Shown piece by piece: positions 52,818-63,365 of a stretch of DNA of 64,000 nt. The translations under genes were made by a program, and so were the position numbers. Source of the DNA: Jiangellales bacterium (GTDB taxonomy: Bacteria; Actinomycetota; Actinomycetes; Jiangellales; Jiangellaceae). Below the pieces are notes generated by a model, which was not told where the DNA came from, did no database searches, and saw only the letters and a program-made list of their open reading frames with translations. The stretch spans positions 23,333-87,332 of the forward strand of contig JAUJNY010000005.1 of the NCBI GenBank assembly GCA_030447955.1, in the 5' to 3' direction. Each line of letters starts with the position of its first letter. Position 1 is the first letter of the stretch.

Positions 52818-53039
52818 GTGAAGCGCGACATCCATCCCGACTACGTGGCTACCGAAGTGACCTGCACCTGCGGCAACACGTTCACGACCCGCAGCACCGC
52901 GCGCAGCGGCGCAATCCACGCCGACGTGTGCAGCAACTGCCACCCGTTCTACACGGGGAAGCAGAAGATCCTCGACGCCGGTGGACGCGTCGCCCGCTTC
53001 GAGGCCCGCTTCGGCAAGCAGGCCGGCGCCCGCAAGTAG
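52818..53039 (+). CDS. rpmE: Ribosomal protein bL31, zinc-binding form
   Basis: A 73-residue ribosomal protein with all four zinc-binding cysteines: Cys16, Cys18, Cys38 and Cys41 (CTC and CSNC), the zinc-dependent C+ form. HPFYTGKQK and the basic tail are conserved. GTG at 52818 with AAGGAG upstream. It lies between rho and prfA, as in other actinobacteria. Confidence 0.97.
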   Translation: MKRDIHPDYVATEVTCTCGNTFTTRSTARSGAIHADVCSNCHPFYTGKQKILDAGGRVARFEARFGKQAGARK

Positions 53040-53128
53040 CGACAGCCGACGGCGTCGACCCGAGAGCACCGCCCGGGGTCGGCGCCGTCGTCTCGTCAGT
53101 GCGAAGTCGGTGGGGAGGGAGCGCAGCC

Positions 53129-54220
53129 GTGTTCGAGGCCGTCGAGGATCTCGTCGCCGAGCATGCAGCGCTCGAACGGCAGCTGGCCGACCCCGCCCTG
53201 CACGCCGACCCCGCCGCGGCGCGCCGACTCGGGCGCCGGTACGCCGCGCTCGGTGCGGTGGTGACGACGTACGACGCGTGGCTGCGCGCGGGGGAGGACG
53301 CGGGGGCCGCCCACGAGCTCGCTGCCGAGGATCCCGCCTTCGCGGTCGAGGCGCTCGCGCTCGAGCAACGCCGCGAGGAGCTCGCGGCAAGGTTGCGCAC
53401 GCTGCTGGTGCCGCGCGATCCGGACGACGAGCGCGACGCGATCCTCCAGATCAAGGCCGGCGAGGGCGGTGAGGAGTCCGCGCTCTTCGCCGGCGACCTG
53501 CTGCGGATGTACCTGCGTTACGCCGAGCGGGTCGGCTGGCGCACCGAGGTGCTCGACGCCGAACCCTCCGACCTCGGCGGTTACCGCGACGTCTCCGTGG
53601 CGGTCAAGGCGCGCAGCTCAGCTGAGCCCGGCGCGGCACCGTACGGCAGGCTGAAGTACGAGGGTGGCGTGCATCGGGTCCAGCGCGTCCCAGTGACCGA
53701 GTCCCAAGGGCGCATTCACACCTCCGCGGCCGGAGTGCTCGTGCTCCCCGAGGCTGAGGATGCCGCCGAGGTGAGTCTCGAGGACAAGGACCTGCGGGTC
53801 GACGTCTACCGCTCCTCCGGTCCGGGCGGGCAGAGTGTCAACACGACGGACTCCGCGGTGCGGATCACCCACCTGCCCACCGGCATCGTGGCCTCCTGTC
53901 AGAACGAGAAGAGCCAGCTGCAAAACCGCGAGCAGGCGATGCGCATCTTGCGGGCGCGGCTGCTCGCGCTGGCCCAGCAGGAGGCGGCGGCCGCGGCCAG
54001 CGAGGAACGACGCAGCCAGGTGCGCACCGTCGACCGCTCCGAGCGCATCCGCACCTACAACTTCCCGGAGAACCGGATCTCCGACCACCGCGTGTCCTAC
54101 AAGGCGTACAACCTCGACGCCGTCCTCGACGGTGACCTCGACGCCGTCGTTGCCGCGTGCGCGGCGGCCGACACCGACGCCCGGGTGGCCGCCGCGGGGT
54201 CAAAGGCAGGGGCCGCGTGA
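53129..54220 (+). CDS. prfA: Peptide chain release factor 1
   Basis: RF1 recognises UAA and UAG and triggers peptidyl-tRNA hydrolysis. At 363 residues it is full length. The catalytic GGQ is at 233-235 in [29 protein letters not shown] and the C-terminal [14 protein letters not shown] are diagnostic. The GTG at 53129 follows GGAGG; the frame is open upstream, but that part is not conserved. The GGQ glutamine is the substrate of PrmC, encoded next with the stop and start overlapping (TGATG). Confidence 0.97.
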   Translation: MFEAVEDLVAEHAALERQLADPALHADPAAARRLGRRYAALGAVVTTYDAWLRAGEDAGAAHELAAEDPAFAVEALALEQRREELAARLRTLLVPRDPDDERDAILQIKAGEGGEESALFAGDLLRMYLRYAERVGWRTEVLDAEPSDLGGYRDVSVAVKARSSAEPGAAPYGRLKYEGGVHRVQRVPVTESQGRIHTSAAGVLVLPEAEDAAEVSLEDKDLRVDVYRSSGPGGQSVNTTDSAVRITHLPTGIVASCQNEKSQLQNREQAMRILRARLLALAQQEAAAAASEERRSQVRTVDRSERIRTYNFPENRISDHRVSYKAYNLDAVLDGDLDAVVAACAAADTDARVAAAGSKAGAA

Positions 54221-55125
54221 TGACGGCGGCCGGGTCGGCCGTGCAGCGGGAGCCGACACGGGAGCCGGTGCCGGAGCCGGTACGGGAGCTTTTGGAGCGC
54301 TGGGAACGGCAGCTGGCCAGCGCCGGTGTGGCCGCGCCCCGCCACGACGCGGCGGCGCTCGCGGCTCACGTGCTCGGCGTCCCCCGGCTGCGGGTACCCC
54401 TGCTCGACACCCTCCAGCCGGGGATGACGCGCCGGGTCGAGGCGCTCGTGGAGCAGCGCGCCCGGCGGGTGCCGCTGCAGCACCTGACCGGCACCACGAG
54501 CTTCCGCGGCCTGCAGATCGCCGTGGGTCCTGGAGTCTTCGTGCCCCGCCCCGAGACCGAGGTGCTCGCCGGCTGGGCGGTCCAGGAGCTGCTCGCCCTG
54601 CGCGCGAGCGGCGTCGACGCGCCGGTGGCGGTCGACCTGTGCACCGGGTCGGGGGCCATCGCCCTGGCGCTGGCCGCGGAGGTCCCGCCGACGCACGTCC
54701 ATGCCGTCGAGCTCGACGAGAGCGCTTACGGCTATGCCTTGCGCAACACCCGCGGCGCCGCGGTCACAGTCCATCACGGCGACGTCACTACCGCCCTGCC
54801 CTGGCTCGACGGGCGGGCGGACCTGGTCGTTGCCAACCCCCCGTACGTTCCGAGCGGACAACAGCTCGAGCCGGAGGTGGCCGAGCACGACCCCGGCGTT
54901 GCGGTGTGGGGCGGCACCGACGGCCTGGACGTGGTCCGCCTGGTGGTCGCGGCCGCGGCCCGGCTGCTGCGACCCGGTGGCCGGCTAGGTGTCGAGCACG
55001 CCGAGGCGCATGCGTCGACCGCACCGGCGTTGCTGCGCTCCGCCGGCCGGTGGTCTGAGATTCGTGGGTGGCCCGACCTCACCGGACGGCCCCGGTTCGT
55101 CACCGCCCGGCGCGAGGCGGAATGA
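54220..55125 (+). CDS. prmC: Release-factor glutamine methyltransferase
   Basis: PrmC (HemK) N5-methylates the GGQ glutamine of release factors. The 301-residue protein has an N-terminal helical recognition domain (1-95) and a class I methyltransferase fold with VDLCTGSGAIALALA and the catalytic VVANPPYVPSG (near 205). The ATG at 54220 shares its A with the prfA TGA; a GTG one codon earlier (54217) is an alternative. The next gene overlaps its stop by 4 nt. Confidence 0.95.
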   Translation: MTAAGSAVQREPTREPVPEPVRELLERWERQLASAGVAAPRHDAAALAAHVLGVPRLRVPLLDTLQPGMTRRVEALVEQRARRVPLQHLTGTTSFRGLQIAVGPGVFVPRPETEVLAGWAVQELLALRASGVDAPVAVDLCTGSGAIALALAAEVPPTHVHAVELDESAYGYALRNTRGAAVTVHHGDVTTALPWLDGRADLVVANPPYVPSGQQLEPEVAEHDPGVAVWGGTDGLDVVRLVVAAAARLLRPGGRLGVEHAEAHASTAPALLRSAGRWSEIRGWPDLTGRPRFVTARREAE

Positions 55126-55769
55126 CCCGCAGATTCGACTGCAGCGTGCCCGCAGAGCGCGCGGCCGGCATCCGGGAGGCGGTGAATGCGCTGCGCCGCG
55201 GCGCTCTGGTGGTGCTGCCCACCGACACCGTGTACGGGCTCGCCGCCGACGCCTTCCGTCCCGAGTCCGTGGCGGCACTGCTGCAGCTCAAGGGCCGGGG
55301 CAGGGACATGCCCGTCCCCGTCCTCGTCGGGTCTGTGCGCACGCTTGACGGCGTGGCCGCCGCTGTCCCAGAGGTGGGCCGCCGGCTGGTCGAAGCCTTT
55401 TGGCCGGGAGGCCTCACCCTCGTCTGCCATGAGCAACCCTCGCTGCAGTGGGACCTCGGCGAGACGCACGGCACGGTCGCGGTGCGCATGCCGCTGCACC
55501 CGGTGGCCATCGAAGTGCTCCGCGAGACCGGACCCCTGGCGGTGAGCAGCGCCAACCGCAGCGGGGATCCACCGGCCCGCCGTGCGGCCGACGCCCAGGC
55601 GCAGCTGGGGGGCGACGTTGCGGTCTACCTGGAGGCCGGCGCAACCGAGGACGACACGCCCTCGACGATCGTGGACCTGACCGGCGACGTCCCGCGGGTC
55701 CTGCGCGCCGGCGCCTTTGCGACCGCCACCCTCCGCGAGGTCGTACCGGAGCTGCTGGACGCGACCTGA
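55122..55769 (+). CDS. L-threonylcarbamoyladenylate synthase (Sua5/YwlC/TsaC family)
   Basis: Makes the threonylcarbamoyl-AMP needed for t6A37 of ANN-decoding tRNAs. The 215-residue YrdC domain has LVVLPTDTVYGLAADAF, KGRGRDMPVPVLVG, and SSANRSGDPPARRA with the C-terminal STIVDLTGD. It lacks the extra Sua5 C-terminal domain, so it is the short TsaC form. ATG at 55122 overlaps the prmC stop (ATGA). A 112-bp gap follows, with no terminator. Confidence 0.95.
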   Translation: MTRRFDCSVPAERAAGIREAVNALRRGALVVLPTDTVYGLAADAFRPESVAALLQLKGRGRDMPVPVLVGSVRTLDGVAAAVPEVGRRLVEAFWPGGLTLVCHEQPSLQWDLGETHGTVAVRMPLHPVAIEVLRETGPLAVSSANRSGDPPARRAADAQAQLGGDVAVYLEAGATEDDTPSTIVDLTGDVPRVLRAGAFATATLREVVPELLDAT

Positions 55770-55880
55770 CGGAGCCCGGCGCGGAGACAACCGCTGGGAC
55801 AAACGCTCGGCAGGCGGGCGACGACCCGTACATTGGTCGGAACAGCCCCGGCCGCGCCAGACCGTCTGCGAGGAGCGCCT

Positions 55881-57152
55881 GTGACCACGCCCACCGACGC
55901 GACCTTCTGGGGCCCCGACTTCACCGCCCTGCAGGACCAGGACCCCGAGATCGCCGCCGTCGTCACCGGAGAGCTCGACCGGCTGCGCACCGGGCTCCAG
56001 CTCATCGCCAGCGAGAACTTCACCTCACCGGCAGTACTGGCCGCGCTCGGGTCGACGCTGTCCAACAAGTACGCCGAGGGCTACCCCGGCCGGCGCTACT
56101 ACGGCGGCTGTCAGGAGGTCGACAAGGCCGAGGAGATCGGCATCGCGCGGGCCAAGGAGCTCTTCGCTGCCGAGCATGCCAACCTGCAACCGCACTCCGG
56201 CGCCAACGCCAACCTCGCTGCCTACGCGGCCTTTTGTGCGCCGGGCGACACGGTCCTGGCGATGTCACTACCGCACGGGGGCCACCTCACGCACGGCTCC
56301 AAGGTCAACTTCTCCGGCAAGTGGTTCCGGACGGTGTCGTACGGCGTGCGCTCCGACACCGAGCTCATCGACCACGACGAGGTCCGTGACCTCGCCCGTG
56401 AGCACCGGCCCAAGATGATCATCTGCGGGGCCACCGCCTACCCGCGGCTCATCGACTTCGCCACGTTCCGCGCGATCGCCGACGAGGTGGGCGCGGTGCT
56501 GATGGTCGACGCCGCGCATTTCATCGGGCTCGTCGCCGGGCAGGCCATCCCCAGCCCCGTGCCGTACGCCGACGTCGTCACCTTCACGACACACAAGGTG
56601 CTGCGCGGCCCGCGCGGGGGCATGGTCGTGTGCCGGGCCGAGCACGCCAAGCGCATCGACAAGGCGGTGTTCCCCTTCAGCCAGGGTGGCCCGCTGATGC
56701 ACGCGGTGGCCGCCAAGGCGGTGGCGCTGCGCGAGTGCCAGCAGCCGTCGTTCCAGGCCTACGCCCGACAGGTGGTGACGAACGCCCAGGCGCTCGCCGA
56801 CGGCCTGGCGGCTGACGGGATGCGCCCGGTCTCGGGAGGCACCGACACCCATCTTGCGCTCATCGACCTGCGCGGTCTGGATGTCACCGGCGCGCAGGCC
56901 GAGCAGCGCTGTGACGCCGCCCTGATCACCCTGAACAAGAACGCCGTTCCCTTCGACCCGCAGCCCCCCATGACCGCCTCCGGCATCCGCGTCGGCACCC
57001 CCGCGGTGACGACGCAGGGCATGACCGAGGTGGACATGAAGGAGGTCGCGGCGCTCATCGGCCGTGCGGTTCGCGGCCAGGACCCGCCAGCCGACGTCGC
57101 GGCGGCCGTGGACGCGCTGGTGTCACGCCACCCGGCTTACCCGCGCGGCTGA
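55881..57152 (+). CDS. glyA: Serine hydroxymethyltransferase
   Basis: A PLP enzyme of 423 residues that converts serine and tetrahydrofolate to glycine and methylene-tetrahydrofolate. [40 protein letters not shown] and the PLP lysine in [14 protein letters not shown] are clear. GTG at 55881, with GAGGAG upstream. A weak TACATT -10 (55829-55834) suggests its own promoter in addition to read-through. Confidence 0.97.
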   Translation: MTTPTDATFWGPDFTALQDQDPEIAAVVTGELDRLRTGLQLIASENFTSPAVLAALGSTLSNKYAEGYPGRRYYGGCQEVDKAEEIGIARAKELFAAEHANLQPHSGANANLAAYAAFCAPGDTVLAMSLPHGGHLTHGSKVNFSGKWFRTVSYGVRSDTELIDHDEVRDLAREHRPKMIICGATAYPRLIDFATFRAIADEVGAVLMVDAAHFIGLVAGQAIPSPVPYADVVTFTTHKVLRGPRGGMVVCRAEHAKRIDKAVFPFSQGGPLMHAVAAKAVALRECQQPSFQAYARQVVTNAQALADGLAADGMRPVSGGTDTHLALIDLRGLDVTGAQAEQRCDAALITLNKNAVPFDPQPPMTASGIRVGTPAVTTQGMTEVDMKEVAALIGRAVRGQDPPADVAAAVDALVSRHPAYPRG

Positions 57153-57161
57153 CCGGCGCGC

Positions 57162-58274
57162 GTGCGCGAGTACCTGCTCGTCCTCGTCGTCGCCGCCGCG
57201 ACGACGTACCTCCTTGTCGGCCTCGCCGGCCTGGTCGCCCGCCTGGTCGGCGCGGTGCCGGTCGTCCGGGCGCGGGACGTCCACGTCACGCCGATACCTC
57301 GGCTCGGGGGGATCGCGATGCTGGGCGGGTTCCTGGCGGCCATGCTCGTCGCCAGCCAGCTGCCGCGCCTGCAGGGGGTCTTCGTCGAGTACACCGACGC
57401 CCAGGCCCTGATGACCGGCGCGATCGTCATCTGCCTCATCGGTGCCGCTGACGACGTATGGGGCCTCGACTCGCTCACCAAGTTCGCCGGGCAGGTGCTC
57501 GCGGCAGGCCTGGTCACTGCCCAGGGGGTGCAGCTGTACTGGCTGCCGCTGGGTGGCGGCACGCTCTCCTTCGGTCCTGCCCAGGGAGTGCTGCTGACCG
57601 TCTTTCTCATCGTGCTCACGGTCAATGCGGTCAACTTCGTGGACGGCCTGGACGGCCTGGCGGCGGGCACGGTGGGCATCGGGGCAGCCGCCTTCTTCTC
57701 CTACTCCTACTTCCTCTCGGTCGAGCAGGGTCTTTCCCGCATGACGACCCCCACGTTGATCTCCGCGGTGCTTGCCGGCCTGTGCCTGGGATTCCTGCCG
57801 CACAACGCGCACCCGGCGCGAATATTCATGGGTGACTCCGGCTCCATGCTCATCGGGCTGCTGCTCGCGACCGGGTCGATCAGCCTGACCGCCCGCTTCC
57901 CTCCCGGGGCGATCCCCAGCTCCAGCGGGCTCGGCATCCTGCTGCCGTTGCTGCTGCCGTTCACGGTGCTCGCCGTCCCCTTCCTCGACCTGCTCGCTGC
58001 GATCGTCCGCCGCACCCGCGCCGGGCGCTCACCTTTTGCGCCCGACAAGCAGCACCTGCACCATCAGCTGCTCGAGATCGGCCACTCCCACCGGCGCGCT
58101 GTCGTGGTCATGTGGGTCTGGTCCGGGCTGGTGGCCTTCGGGGTCGTGGTGGCCGCGCTGCGCGGCAGCTGGCCGACGTACGCCGCGCTCGGGGCGGTCC
58201 TGCTTGTCGCTGTGGCCGCCACGCTGCGCCGGCCGGCGTTCCTCACCCGCCGGGCCCGCTCGGCCGGTGCGTGA
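57162..58274 (+). CDS. WecA/MraY-like polyprenyl-phosphate sugar-1-phosphate transferase
   Basis: A 370-residue membrane enzyme with ten or eleven helices that transfers a sugar-1-phosphate (probably GlcNAc) from its UDP donor to decaprenyl phosphate, starting cell-wall arabinogalactan or teichoic-acid linkage units. The Mg2+-binding AADDVWGLDS, the NFVDGLDGLA stretch, HPARIFMGDSGS and the HLHHQLL His motif are intact. The GTG at 57162 is 9 bp after glyA. In actinobacteria this gene commonly precedes the ATP synthase operon. Confidence 0.92.
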   Translation: MREYLLVLVVAAATTYLLVGLAGLVARLVGAVPVVRARDVHVTPIPRLGGIAMLGGFLAAMLVASQLPRLQGVFVEYTDAQALMTGAIVICLIGAADDVWGLDSLTKFAGQVLAAGLVTAQGVQLYWLPLGGGTLSFGPAQGVLLTVFLIVLTVNAVNFVDGLDGLAAGTVGIGAAAFFSYSYFLSVEQGLSRMTTPTLISAVLAGLCLGFLPHNAHPARIFMGDSGSMLIGLLLATGSISLTARFPPGAIPSSSGLGILLPLLLPFTVLAVPFLDLLAAIVRRTRAGRSPFAPDKQHLHHQLLEIGHSHRRAVVVMWVWSGLVAFGVVVAALRGSWPTYAALGAVLLVAVAATLRRPAFLTRRARSAGA

Positions 58275-58280
58275 GGGCCA

Positions 58281-58697
58281 ATGCGTGACGAGCATGCAGC
58301 GCTGGTCCGTGGCTGCGCCCTGCCCGCAGCCGTCACCGCCGTTGCCTGCTGCCTCGTCGGCGCCCTGGCAGCGGGCACCCGCGGGCTCGCGGGCGCAGCC
58401 TTCGGGGCACTGACCGTCGTGGCGTTTCTCGGGCTCAGCCTGGTCGCGATGGTCCTGACCGACCGGCTGGACCCCGCGGTCACGACGGTGATCGCGCTCG
58501 CCAGCTACGCGGCCAAGGTGGTGCTCCTCGTTGTGGTGCTGGCCGGCGTCGTGGACGCGCAGGGGATGTCCCGGCCGGTCCTCGTCCTCAGCGTGGTCGC
58601 GGTGTCGACCGTCTGGCTGGGGGGTGCGATGAGGGGGCATGCCGCCCAGGTCCGGCGTTCCGCGCTCGAGCGCGGGGAGGCGGCGGGGCGGATGTGA
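58281..58697 (+). CDS. AtpI-like membrane protein
   Basis: A 138-residue protein with four membrane helices (about 10-30, 35-57, 66-88, 95-117) and a polar basic C-terminus. The position directly before the ATP synthase genes and the layout fit the AtpI family (ATP synthase protein I), thought to help assemble the c-ring. Sequence conservation in this family is low, so the call rests mainly on location. ATG at 58281, 6 bp after the WecA-like gene; the stop overlaps the next gene (GTGA). Confidence 0.65.
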   Translation: MRDEHAALVRGCALPAAVTAVACCLVGALAAGTRGLAGAAFGALTVVAFLGLSLVAMVLTDRLDPAVTTVIALASYAAKVVLLVVVLAGVVDAQGMSRPVLVLSVVAVSTVWLGGAMRGHAAQVRRSALERGEAAGRM

Positions 58698-59014
58698 CCG
58701 TCCGTGCGGGCCGTTGGTACGCTCCCGGCGCGATGGGTCAGCAGGACCGCCCGACCGTGTCGGGGGGCCACGGTGACCCGTGGGTCGCTTTCTCTTACCT
58801 CTTCGGAGGTATGGCAGCCTACGGCGGGATCGGCTGGCTCCTCGATTGGTGGTTGGGCACCGGGTTCTTCGTCCCGATCGGCTTGCTGGCGGGCACGGGT
58901 GGTGCGCTCTACCTCGTCTACGCCCGGTTCTGGCGGTTCCCGGGCAACGACGCCAGCAGCAGTGAGCCGGACGGAGGCCACGACCGAGACGAGCGGAGAG
59001 GAGACGCTGGATGA
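58694..59014 (+). CDS. AtpZ/AtpI-like protein
   Basis: A short protein with two membrane helices (about 30-53 and 59-80, GMAAYGGIGWLLDWWLGTGF) and an acidic, His/Asp-rich C-terminal tail. The two-helix plan is typical of AtpZ proteins in F-ATPase operons. The GTG at 58694 overlaps the previous stop; an internal ATG at 58733 would remove 13 nonconserved residues and has a TACGCT hexamer 10 nt upstream, so the exact start is uncertain. Its stop overlaps atpB. Confidence 0.7.
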   Translation: MTVRAGRWYAPGAMGQQDRPTVSGGHGDPWVAFSYLFGGMAAYGGIGWLLDWWLGTGFFVPIGLLAGTGGALYLVYARFWRFPGNDASSSEPDGGHDRDERRGDAG

Positions 59015-59802
59015 GCCCTCATCCCCTCGTCGTCCGCTCCGAGGAGTTCGTCGCCCCGGGCTCTCACGACTTCGACCTGCCGCCCATTCTGGGAAACAGC
59101 GAGTTCTTCACCAAGCCGATGCTGCTCCTCCTGCTGTCGGTCGTCATCGTCGCCACCTTCTTCTGGCTCGCGGCGCGCAAGGCGACGATCGTGCCGGGCA
59201 AGCTGCAGTTCGCCGGCGAGGGCGCCTACACCTTCGTCCGCAACGGCGTCGCCCGCGACGTCATCGGCTCGCGCGACTTCATGCGCTTCGTCCCGTGGTT
59301 GTTCGCGCTCTTCTACTTCGTCCTCGTCAACAACCTCTTCGGCATCGTCCCGCTCATCCAGTTCCCGACCATGTCCAAGGTCGGCGTGGCCTACGCGCTG
59401 GCCGGCGTCACCTGGCTGATCTTCAACGGGATCGGGATCCGCAAGCACGGCTTCCTGGGCTATTTGCGGCATACGACGGTGCCTGCGGGAGTACCGGCGT
59501 ACATCCTGCCGCTGCTCATACCGATCGAGTTCATCTCCAACATCCTCGTCCGGCCGTTGACGCTGTCGCTGCGGCTGTTCGCCAACATGTTCGCCGGCCA
59601 CCTGCTGCTGCTGGTGTTCATCCTGGGCGGGGAGTACCTGCTGCTGCACGCCGAGGGTCTGACCCGGCTCGCCGGCATCCCGGCGTTGCTGCTCGCCCTC
59701 GTCTTCACGTTCTTCGAGGCGCTGGTCCAAGTCCTGCAGGCGTACATCTTCGTGCTGCTGTCCGCCCTCTATGTCGCCGGCTCACTGGCCGAAGAGCACT
59801 GA
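59011..59802 (+). CDS. atpB: F0F1 ATP synthase subunit a
   Basis: Subunit a forms the two proton half-channels. Five or six helices are present, and the essential arginine lies in PLTLSLRLFANMFAGHLLLL. The 263-residue length is normal. ATG at 59011 overlaps the upstream stop. A 54-bp gap with AAAGGA precedes atpE. Confidence 0.96.
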   Translation: MSPHPLVVRSEEFVAPGSHDFDLPPILGNSEFFTKPMLLLLLSVVIVATFFWLAARKATIVPGKLQFAGEGAYTFVRNGVARDVIGSRDFMRFVPWLFALFYFVLVNNLFGIVPLIQFPTMSKVGVAYALAGVTWLIFNGIGIRKHGFLGYLRHTTVPAGVPAYILPLLIPIEFISNILVRPLTLSLRLFANMFAGHLLLLVFILGGEYLLLHAEGLTRLAGIPALLLALVFTFFEALVQVLQAYIFVLLSALYVAGSLAEEH

Positions 59803-60060
<258 letters not shown>

Positions 60061-60071
60061 CCGGAGCCGCC

Positions 60072-60797
60072 ATGCGCCAGATCGCAGTGCTCACCGCCGA
60101 GGCCGCCGCGGCCGAGGAGGAGCTCAACCCCCTCGTCCCCCACGTCGCGGAGATCATCGTCGGGCTCGTCGCCTTCGGGCTTCTCCTCCTCGTGCTGGGG
60201 CGTGCCGTCGTACCGCGTTTCGAGAAGGCATTCGACCAGCGCAGGGCCGCCATCGAGGGAGGCATGCAGCGCGCCGAGCAGGCCCAGGCCGAGGCGCAGG
60301 CAGCGCTGGAGGAGTACCGCAGCCAGCTCGCCAACGCCCGCCATGAGTCCGCCCGCATGCGTGAGGAGGCCCGCGAGCAGGGCGCTGCCATCCTCGCCGA
60401 GATGCGCGAGGAGGCGCAGGCCCGGGCCAACGGCATCATCACCGCCGCGCACGAGCAGATCGCCGCGGATCGCCAGCGTGCCGCCACCCATCTGCGTACC
60501 GAGGTCGGCGGCATCGCGGCGCAGCTGGCGGAGCGCATCGTGGGCGAGTCGCTCGAAGACGATGGGCGCCAGCAGCGGGTCATCGACCGTTTCCTCGACG
60601 AGCTCGAGACGACCGGTGGCGACCTCGCGAGCGGTGACGGGGGCCGGACGGCCCGCGGTGGCAGGCACCAGGCGGGTACCTCCGGCCCGACCGCGGAGAG
60701 CGGCGAGCCGGCCGTCGTCGCCGGCGAAGCGGCCGCCGGTGCACCCCGTGGGGCAACCGCACTCGGCACCCCACCGAAGACGAGAGGCGGCAGGTGA
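60072..60797 (+). CDS. atpF: F0F1 ATP synthase subunit b, with C-terminal extension
   Basis: One N-terminal helix (26-46) followed by a long coiled-coil stalk rich in Glu/Ala/Arg (50-160) that connects F0 with F1. The usual b subunit ends near residue 175. Here a further 60 residues of low-complexity Gly/Ala/Glu/Arg-rich sequence follow (180-241), which is unusual. ATG at 60072, 11 bp after atpE; the atpH start overlaps its stop. Confidence 0.94.
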   Translation: MRQIAVLTAEAAAAEEELNPLVPHVAEIIVGLVAFGLLLLVLGRAVVPRFEKAFDQRRAAIEGGMQRAEQAQAEAQAALEEYRSQLANARHESARMREEAREQGAAILAEMREEAQARANGIITAAHEQIAADRQRAATHLRTEVGGIAAQLAERIVGESLEDDGRQQRVIDRFLDELETTGGDLASGDGGRTARGGRHQAGTSGPTAESGEPAVVAGEAAAGAPRGATALGTPPKTRGGR

Positions 60798-61603
60798 GAG
60801 GCGTCAGCCGCGCCTCGCTGGGCACCGCCCGGGACAACCTGCGGGCCGTCGAGCGCGACGCCGATCTCTCGACGCTCGCCGGCGAGCTGTTCGGCATCGT
60901 CGCGCTGGTCGACGCCGAGCCCGGACTGCGCCGATCACTTTCCGACCCGGCGCGCTCCGGTGAGGACCGGGCGGCACTGGTCGACGCGGTCCTCGCCGAC
61001 CGTCTCTCCGGGCTCACGCTCGACGTCGTCCGGGGACTGGCGCGCTCGCACTGGTCAAACGCCCGTGACCTCGCCGACGCCACCGAGCTGCTCGCCGTGG
61101 AAGCGGCGGTCGCCGCGGCGGAGCAGGGTGGGCGACTGGAGGCGCTCGAGGACGAGCTCTTCCGCGCCGGCCGGGTCATCACTGGCAGCCCGCAGCTGAG
61201 GTCCGCGCTCGCCGACCGGACGATTCCGCCCGAGCGCAAGCGTGGGCTGGTCGAGGCGCTGCTCGCCGCCAAGGTCCAGCCCGAGACGCTGCTGCTGGTC
61301 GACCAGGCCGTCACCCACCCGCGGGGACGCGCCCTCGAGCGTGTCCTCGACGAGTACGGCACAGTGGTGGCACAGCGCCGGGAACGTCTCGTCGCCCGGG
61401 TGAGCGCCGCTGTGCCGCTCACCGAGCAGCAACGGGCGCGGCTGGGCGCCACGCTCGCCCGCGTCTACGGTCATGAGGTGCAGCTCGAGGTCGAGGTCGA
61501 TCCCGACGTCGTCGGCGGGATCCGGGTGGTCGTCGGCGAGGAGGTCGTCGACGGCACGATCGCCAGCCGGCTGGACGACGCCCGGCGCCGGCTCGCCGGC
61601 TGA
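60794..61603 (+). CDS. atpH: F0F1 ATP synthase subunit delta
   Basis: The stalk subunit linking the b-dimer to the alpha crown. The 269-residue length is the longer actinobacterial form. The C-terminal part (ATLARVYGHEVQLEVEVDPD, VVGGIRVVVGEEVVDGTIAS) is the diagnostic OSCP-like domain, and the N-terminal helical bundle is residues 10-175. GTG at 60794 overlaps atpF (GTGA). In mycobacteria b and delta are fused; here they are separate. Confidence 0.95.
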   Translation: MRGVSRASLGTARDNLRAVERDADLSTLAGELFGIVALVDAEPGLRRSLSDPARSGEDRAALVDAVLADRLSGLTLDVVRGLARSHWSNARDLADATELLAVEAAVAAAEQGGRLEALEDELFRAGRVITGSPQLRSALADRTIPPERKRGLVEALLAAKVQPETLLLVDQAVTHPRGRALERVLDEYGTVVAQRRERLVARVSAAVPLTEQQRARLGATLARVYGHEVQLEVEVDPDVVGGIRVVVGEEVVDGTIASRLDDARRRLAG

Positions 61604-61660
61604 AACGCACCACGCAGGAACGACACCAGGCAGCACTACGCAGAGAGCAGAGGACACGAG

Positions 61661-63319
61661 ATGGCGGAGCTCACCATCCGGCCGGAGGAGATCCGGGACG
61701 CGCTGGCGCAGTTCGCCCAGTCGTACGAGCCGGGGGTGGCGGCGCGCGAGGAGGTCGGGCGGGTCACCGAGGCCGGTGACGGCATCGCCCGGGTCGAGGG
61801 CATGCCCTCGACCATGACCAACGAGCTGCTGCGCTTCGAGGACGGCACCCTCGGGTTGGCGCTCAACCTCGACGTGCGCGAGATCGGTGTCGTGGTGCTC
61901 GGGAACTTCGCCGGTATCGAGGAGGGCCAGGAGGTGCGCCGGACCGGCGACATCCTCTCGGTGCCTGTCGGCGACGGCTACCTCGGCCGGGTCGTCGACC
62001 CACTCGGGGAGCCGCTCGACGGGAAGGGCCCGGTCGAAGGGCTGGAGGGCCGCCGCGCCCTCGAGCTGCAGGCGCCCAGCGTCGTTCAGCGCCAGGGTGT
62101 CAGCGAGCCGCTGCAGACGGGGATCAAGGCCATCGACGCGATGACCGCGATCGGGCGCGGACAGCGCCAGCTCATCATCGGTGACCGGCAGACCGGCAAG
62201 ACCGCCGTGGTCCTCGACACCATCATCAACCAGCGCGACAACTGGCTCTCCGGCGACCCGCGGATCCAGGTCAAGTGCATCTACGTCGCGATCGGCCAGA
62301 AGGGCTCCACGATCGCGCAGATCCGCGGCGCGCTGGAGGAGAACGGCGCGATGGACTACACGACCATCATCGCCGCGCCTGCGTCCGACCCTGCGGGCTA
62401 CAAGTACCTCGCGCCCTACACCGGCTCGGCGATCGGCCAGCACTGGATGTACCAGGGCCAGCACGTGCTCATCGTCTTCGACGACCTGTCCAAGCAGGCA
62501 GAGGCCTACCGCGCCGTCTCGCTGCTGCTGCGCCGCCCACCGGGACGCGAGGCCTACCCCGGTGACGTCTTCTACCTGCACTCCCGGCTGCTGGAACGCT
62601 GCGCCAAGCTCTCCGACGAGCTCGGCGCGGGATCCATGACCGGCCTGCCGCTGATCGAGACCAAGGCCAACGACGTGTCGGCGTACATCCCCACCAACGT
62701 CATCTCCATCACCGACGGCCAGTGCTTCCTCGAGACCGACCTGTTCAACCAGGGCGTCCGCCCGGCCATCAACGTCGGCGTCTCGGTCTCGCGCGTGGGT
62801 GGCGCCGCCCAGGTCAAGGGCATGAAGAAGGTGGCCGGGCAGCTGCGGCTGGAGCTCGCCCAGTACCGCGAGCTGGAGGCGTTCGCCGCCTTCGGCACCG
62901 AGTCGCTGGACGCGGCCTCCAAGCGTCAGCTCGAGCGGGGGGCGCGGCTGGTCGAGATGCTCAAACAGCCGCAGTTCACACCCTTCCCGGTGCATGAGCA
63001 GATCGTGTCGATCTGGGCGGGCACGACCGGGCAGCTGGACGAGGTGCCGGTGGAGGACGTGCGCCGCTTCGAGCGAGAGTTCCTCGACTACCTCCAGCGC
63101 CAACACTCCGGCCTGTACACCTCCATCGCCGAGACCAAGGAGCTGCCGGACGAGGCCGCGCAGGCCCTGCGCGAGGCGATCGACGACTTCAAGCGGGGCT
63201 TCGAGACGAGTTCTGGGCAGCTGCTGGTCAACGACGAGCCGGTGGAGGCGCTAGAGGCCGCCGAGGTCGACCAAGAGAAGATCACCCGGCACGTCCGCCG
63301 GCCGGCCCCCCAGCAGTAG
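61661..63319 (+). CDS. atpA: F0F1 ATP synthase subunit alpha
   Basis: The non-catalytic nucleotide-binding subunit of F1, 552 residues. The P-loop GDRQTGKT is at 174-181, and [20 protein letters not shown] and the [15 protein letters not shown] stretch are conserved. A C-terminal extension (about 515-552) is typical of actinobacteria, where it affects ATP hydrolysis in mycobacteria. ATG at 61661. Confidence 0.98.
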   Translation: MAELTIRPEEIRDALAQFAQSYEPGVAAREEVGRVTEAGDGIARVEGMPSTMTNELLRFEDGTLGLALNLDVREIGVVVLGNFAGIEEGQEVRRTGDILSVPVGDGYLGRVVDPLGEPLDGKGPVEGLEGRRALELQAPSVVQRQGVSEPLQTGIKAIDAMTAIGRGQRQLIIGDRQTGKTAVVLDTIINQRDNWLSGDPRIQVKCIYVAIGQKGSTIAQIRGALEENGAMDYTTIIAAPASDPAGYKYLAPYTGSAIGQHWMYQGQHVLIVFDDLSKQAEAYRAVSLLLRRPPGREAYPGDVFYLHSRLLERCAKLSDELGAGSMTGLPLIETKANDVSAYIPTNVISITDGQCFLETDLFNQGVRPAINVGVSVSRVGGAAQVKGMKKVAGQLRLELAQYRELEAFAAFGTESLDAASKRQLERGARLVEMLKQPQFTPFPVHEQIVSIWAGTTGQLDEVPVEDVRRFEREFLDYLQRQHSGLYTSIAETKELPDEAAQALREAIDDFKRGFETSSGQLLVNDEPVEALEAAEVDQEKITRHVRRPAPQQ

Positions 63320-63365
63320 TCGGCGACGGAAGCCAGCAGGCAGGCCGAGGGGAGGGCGGGCAGAA

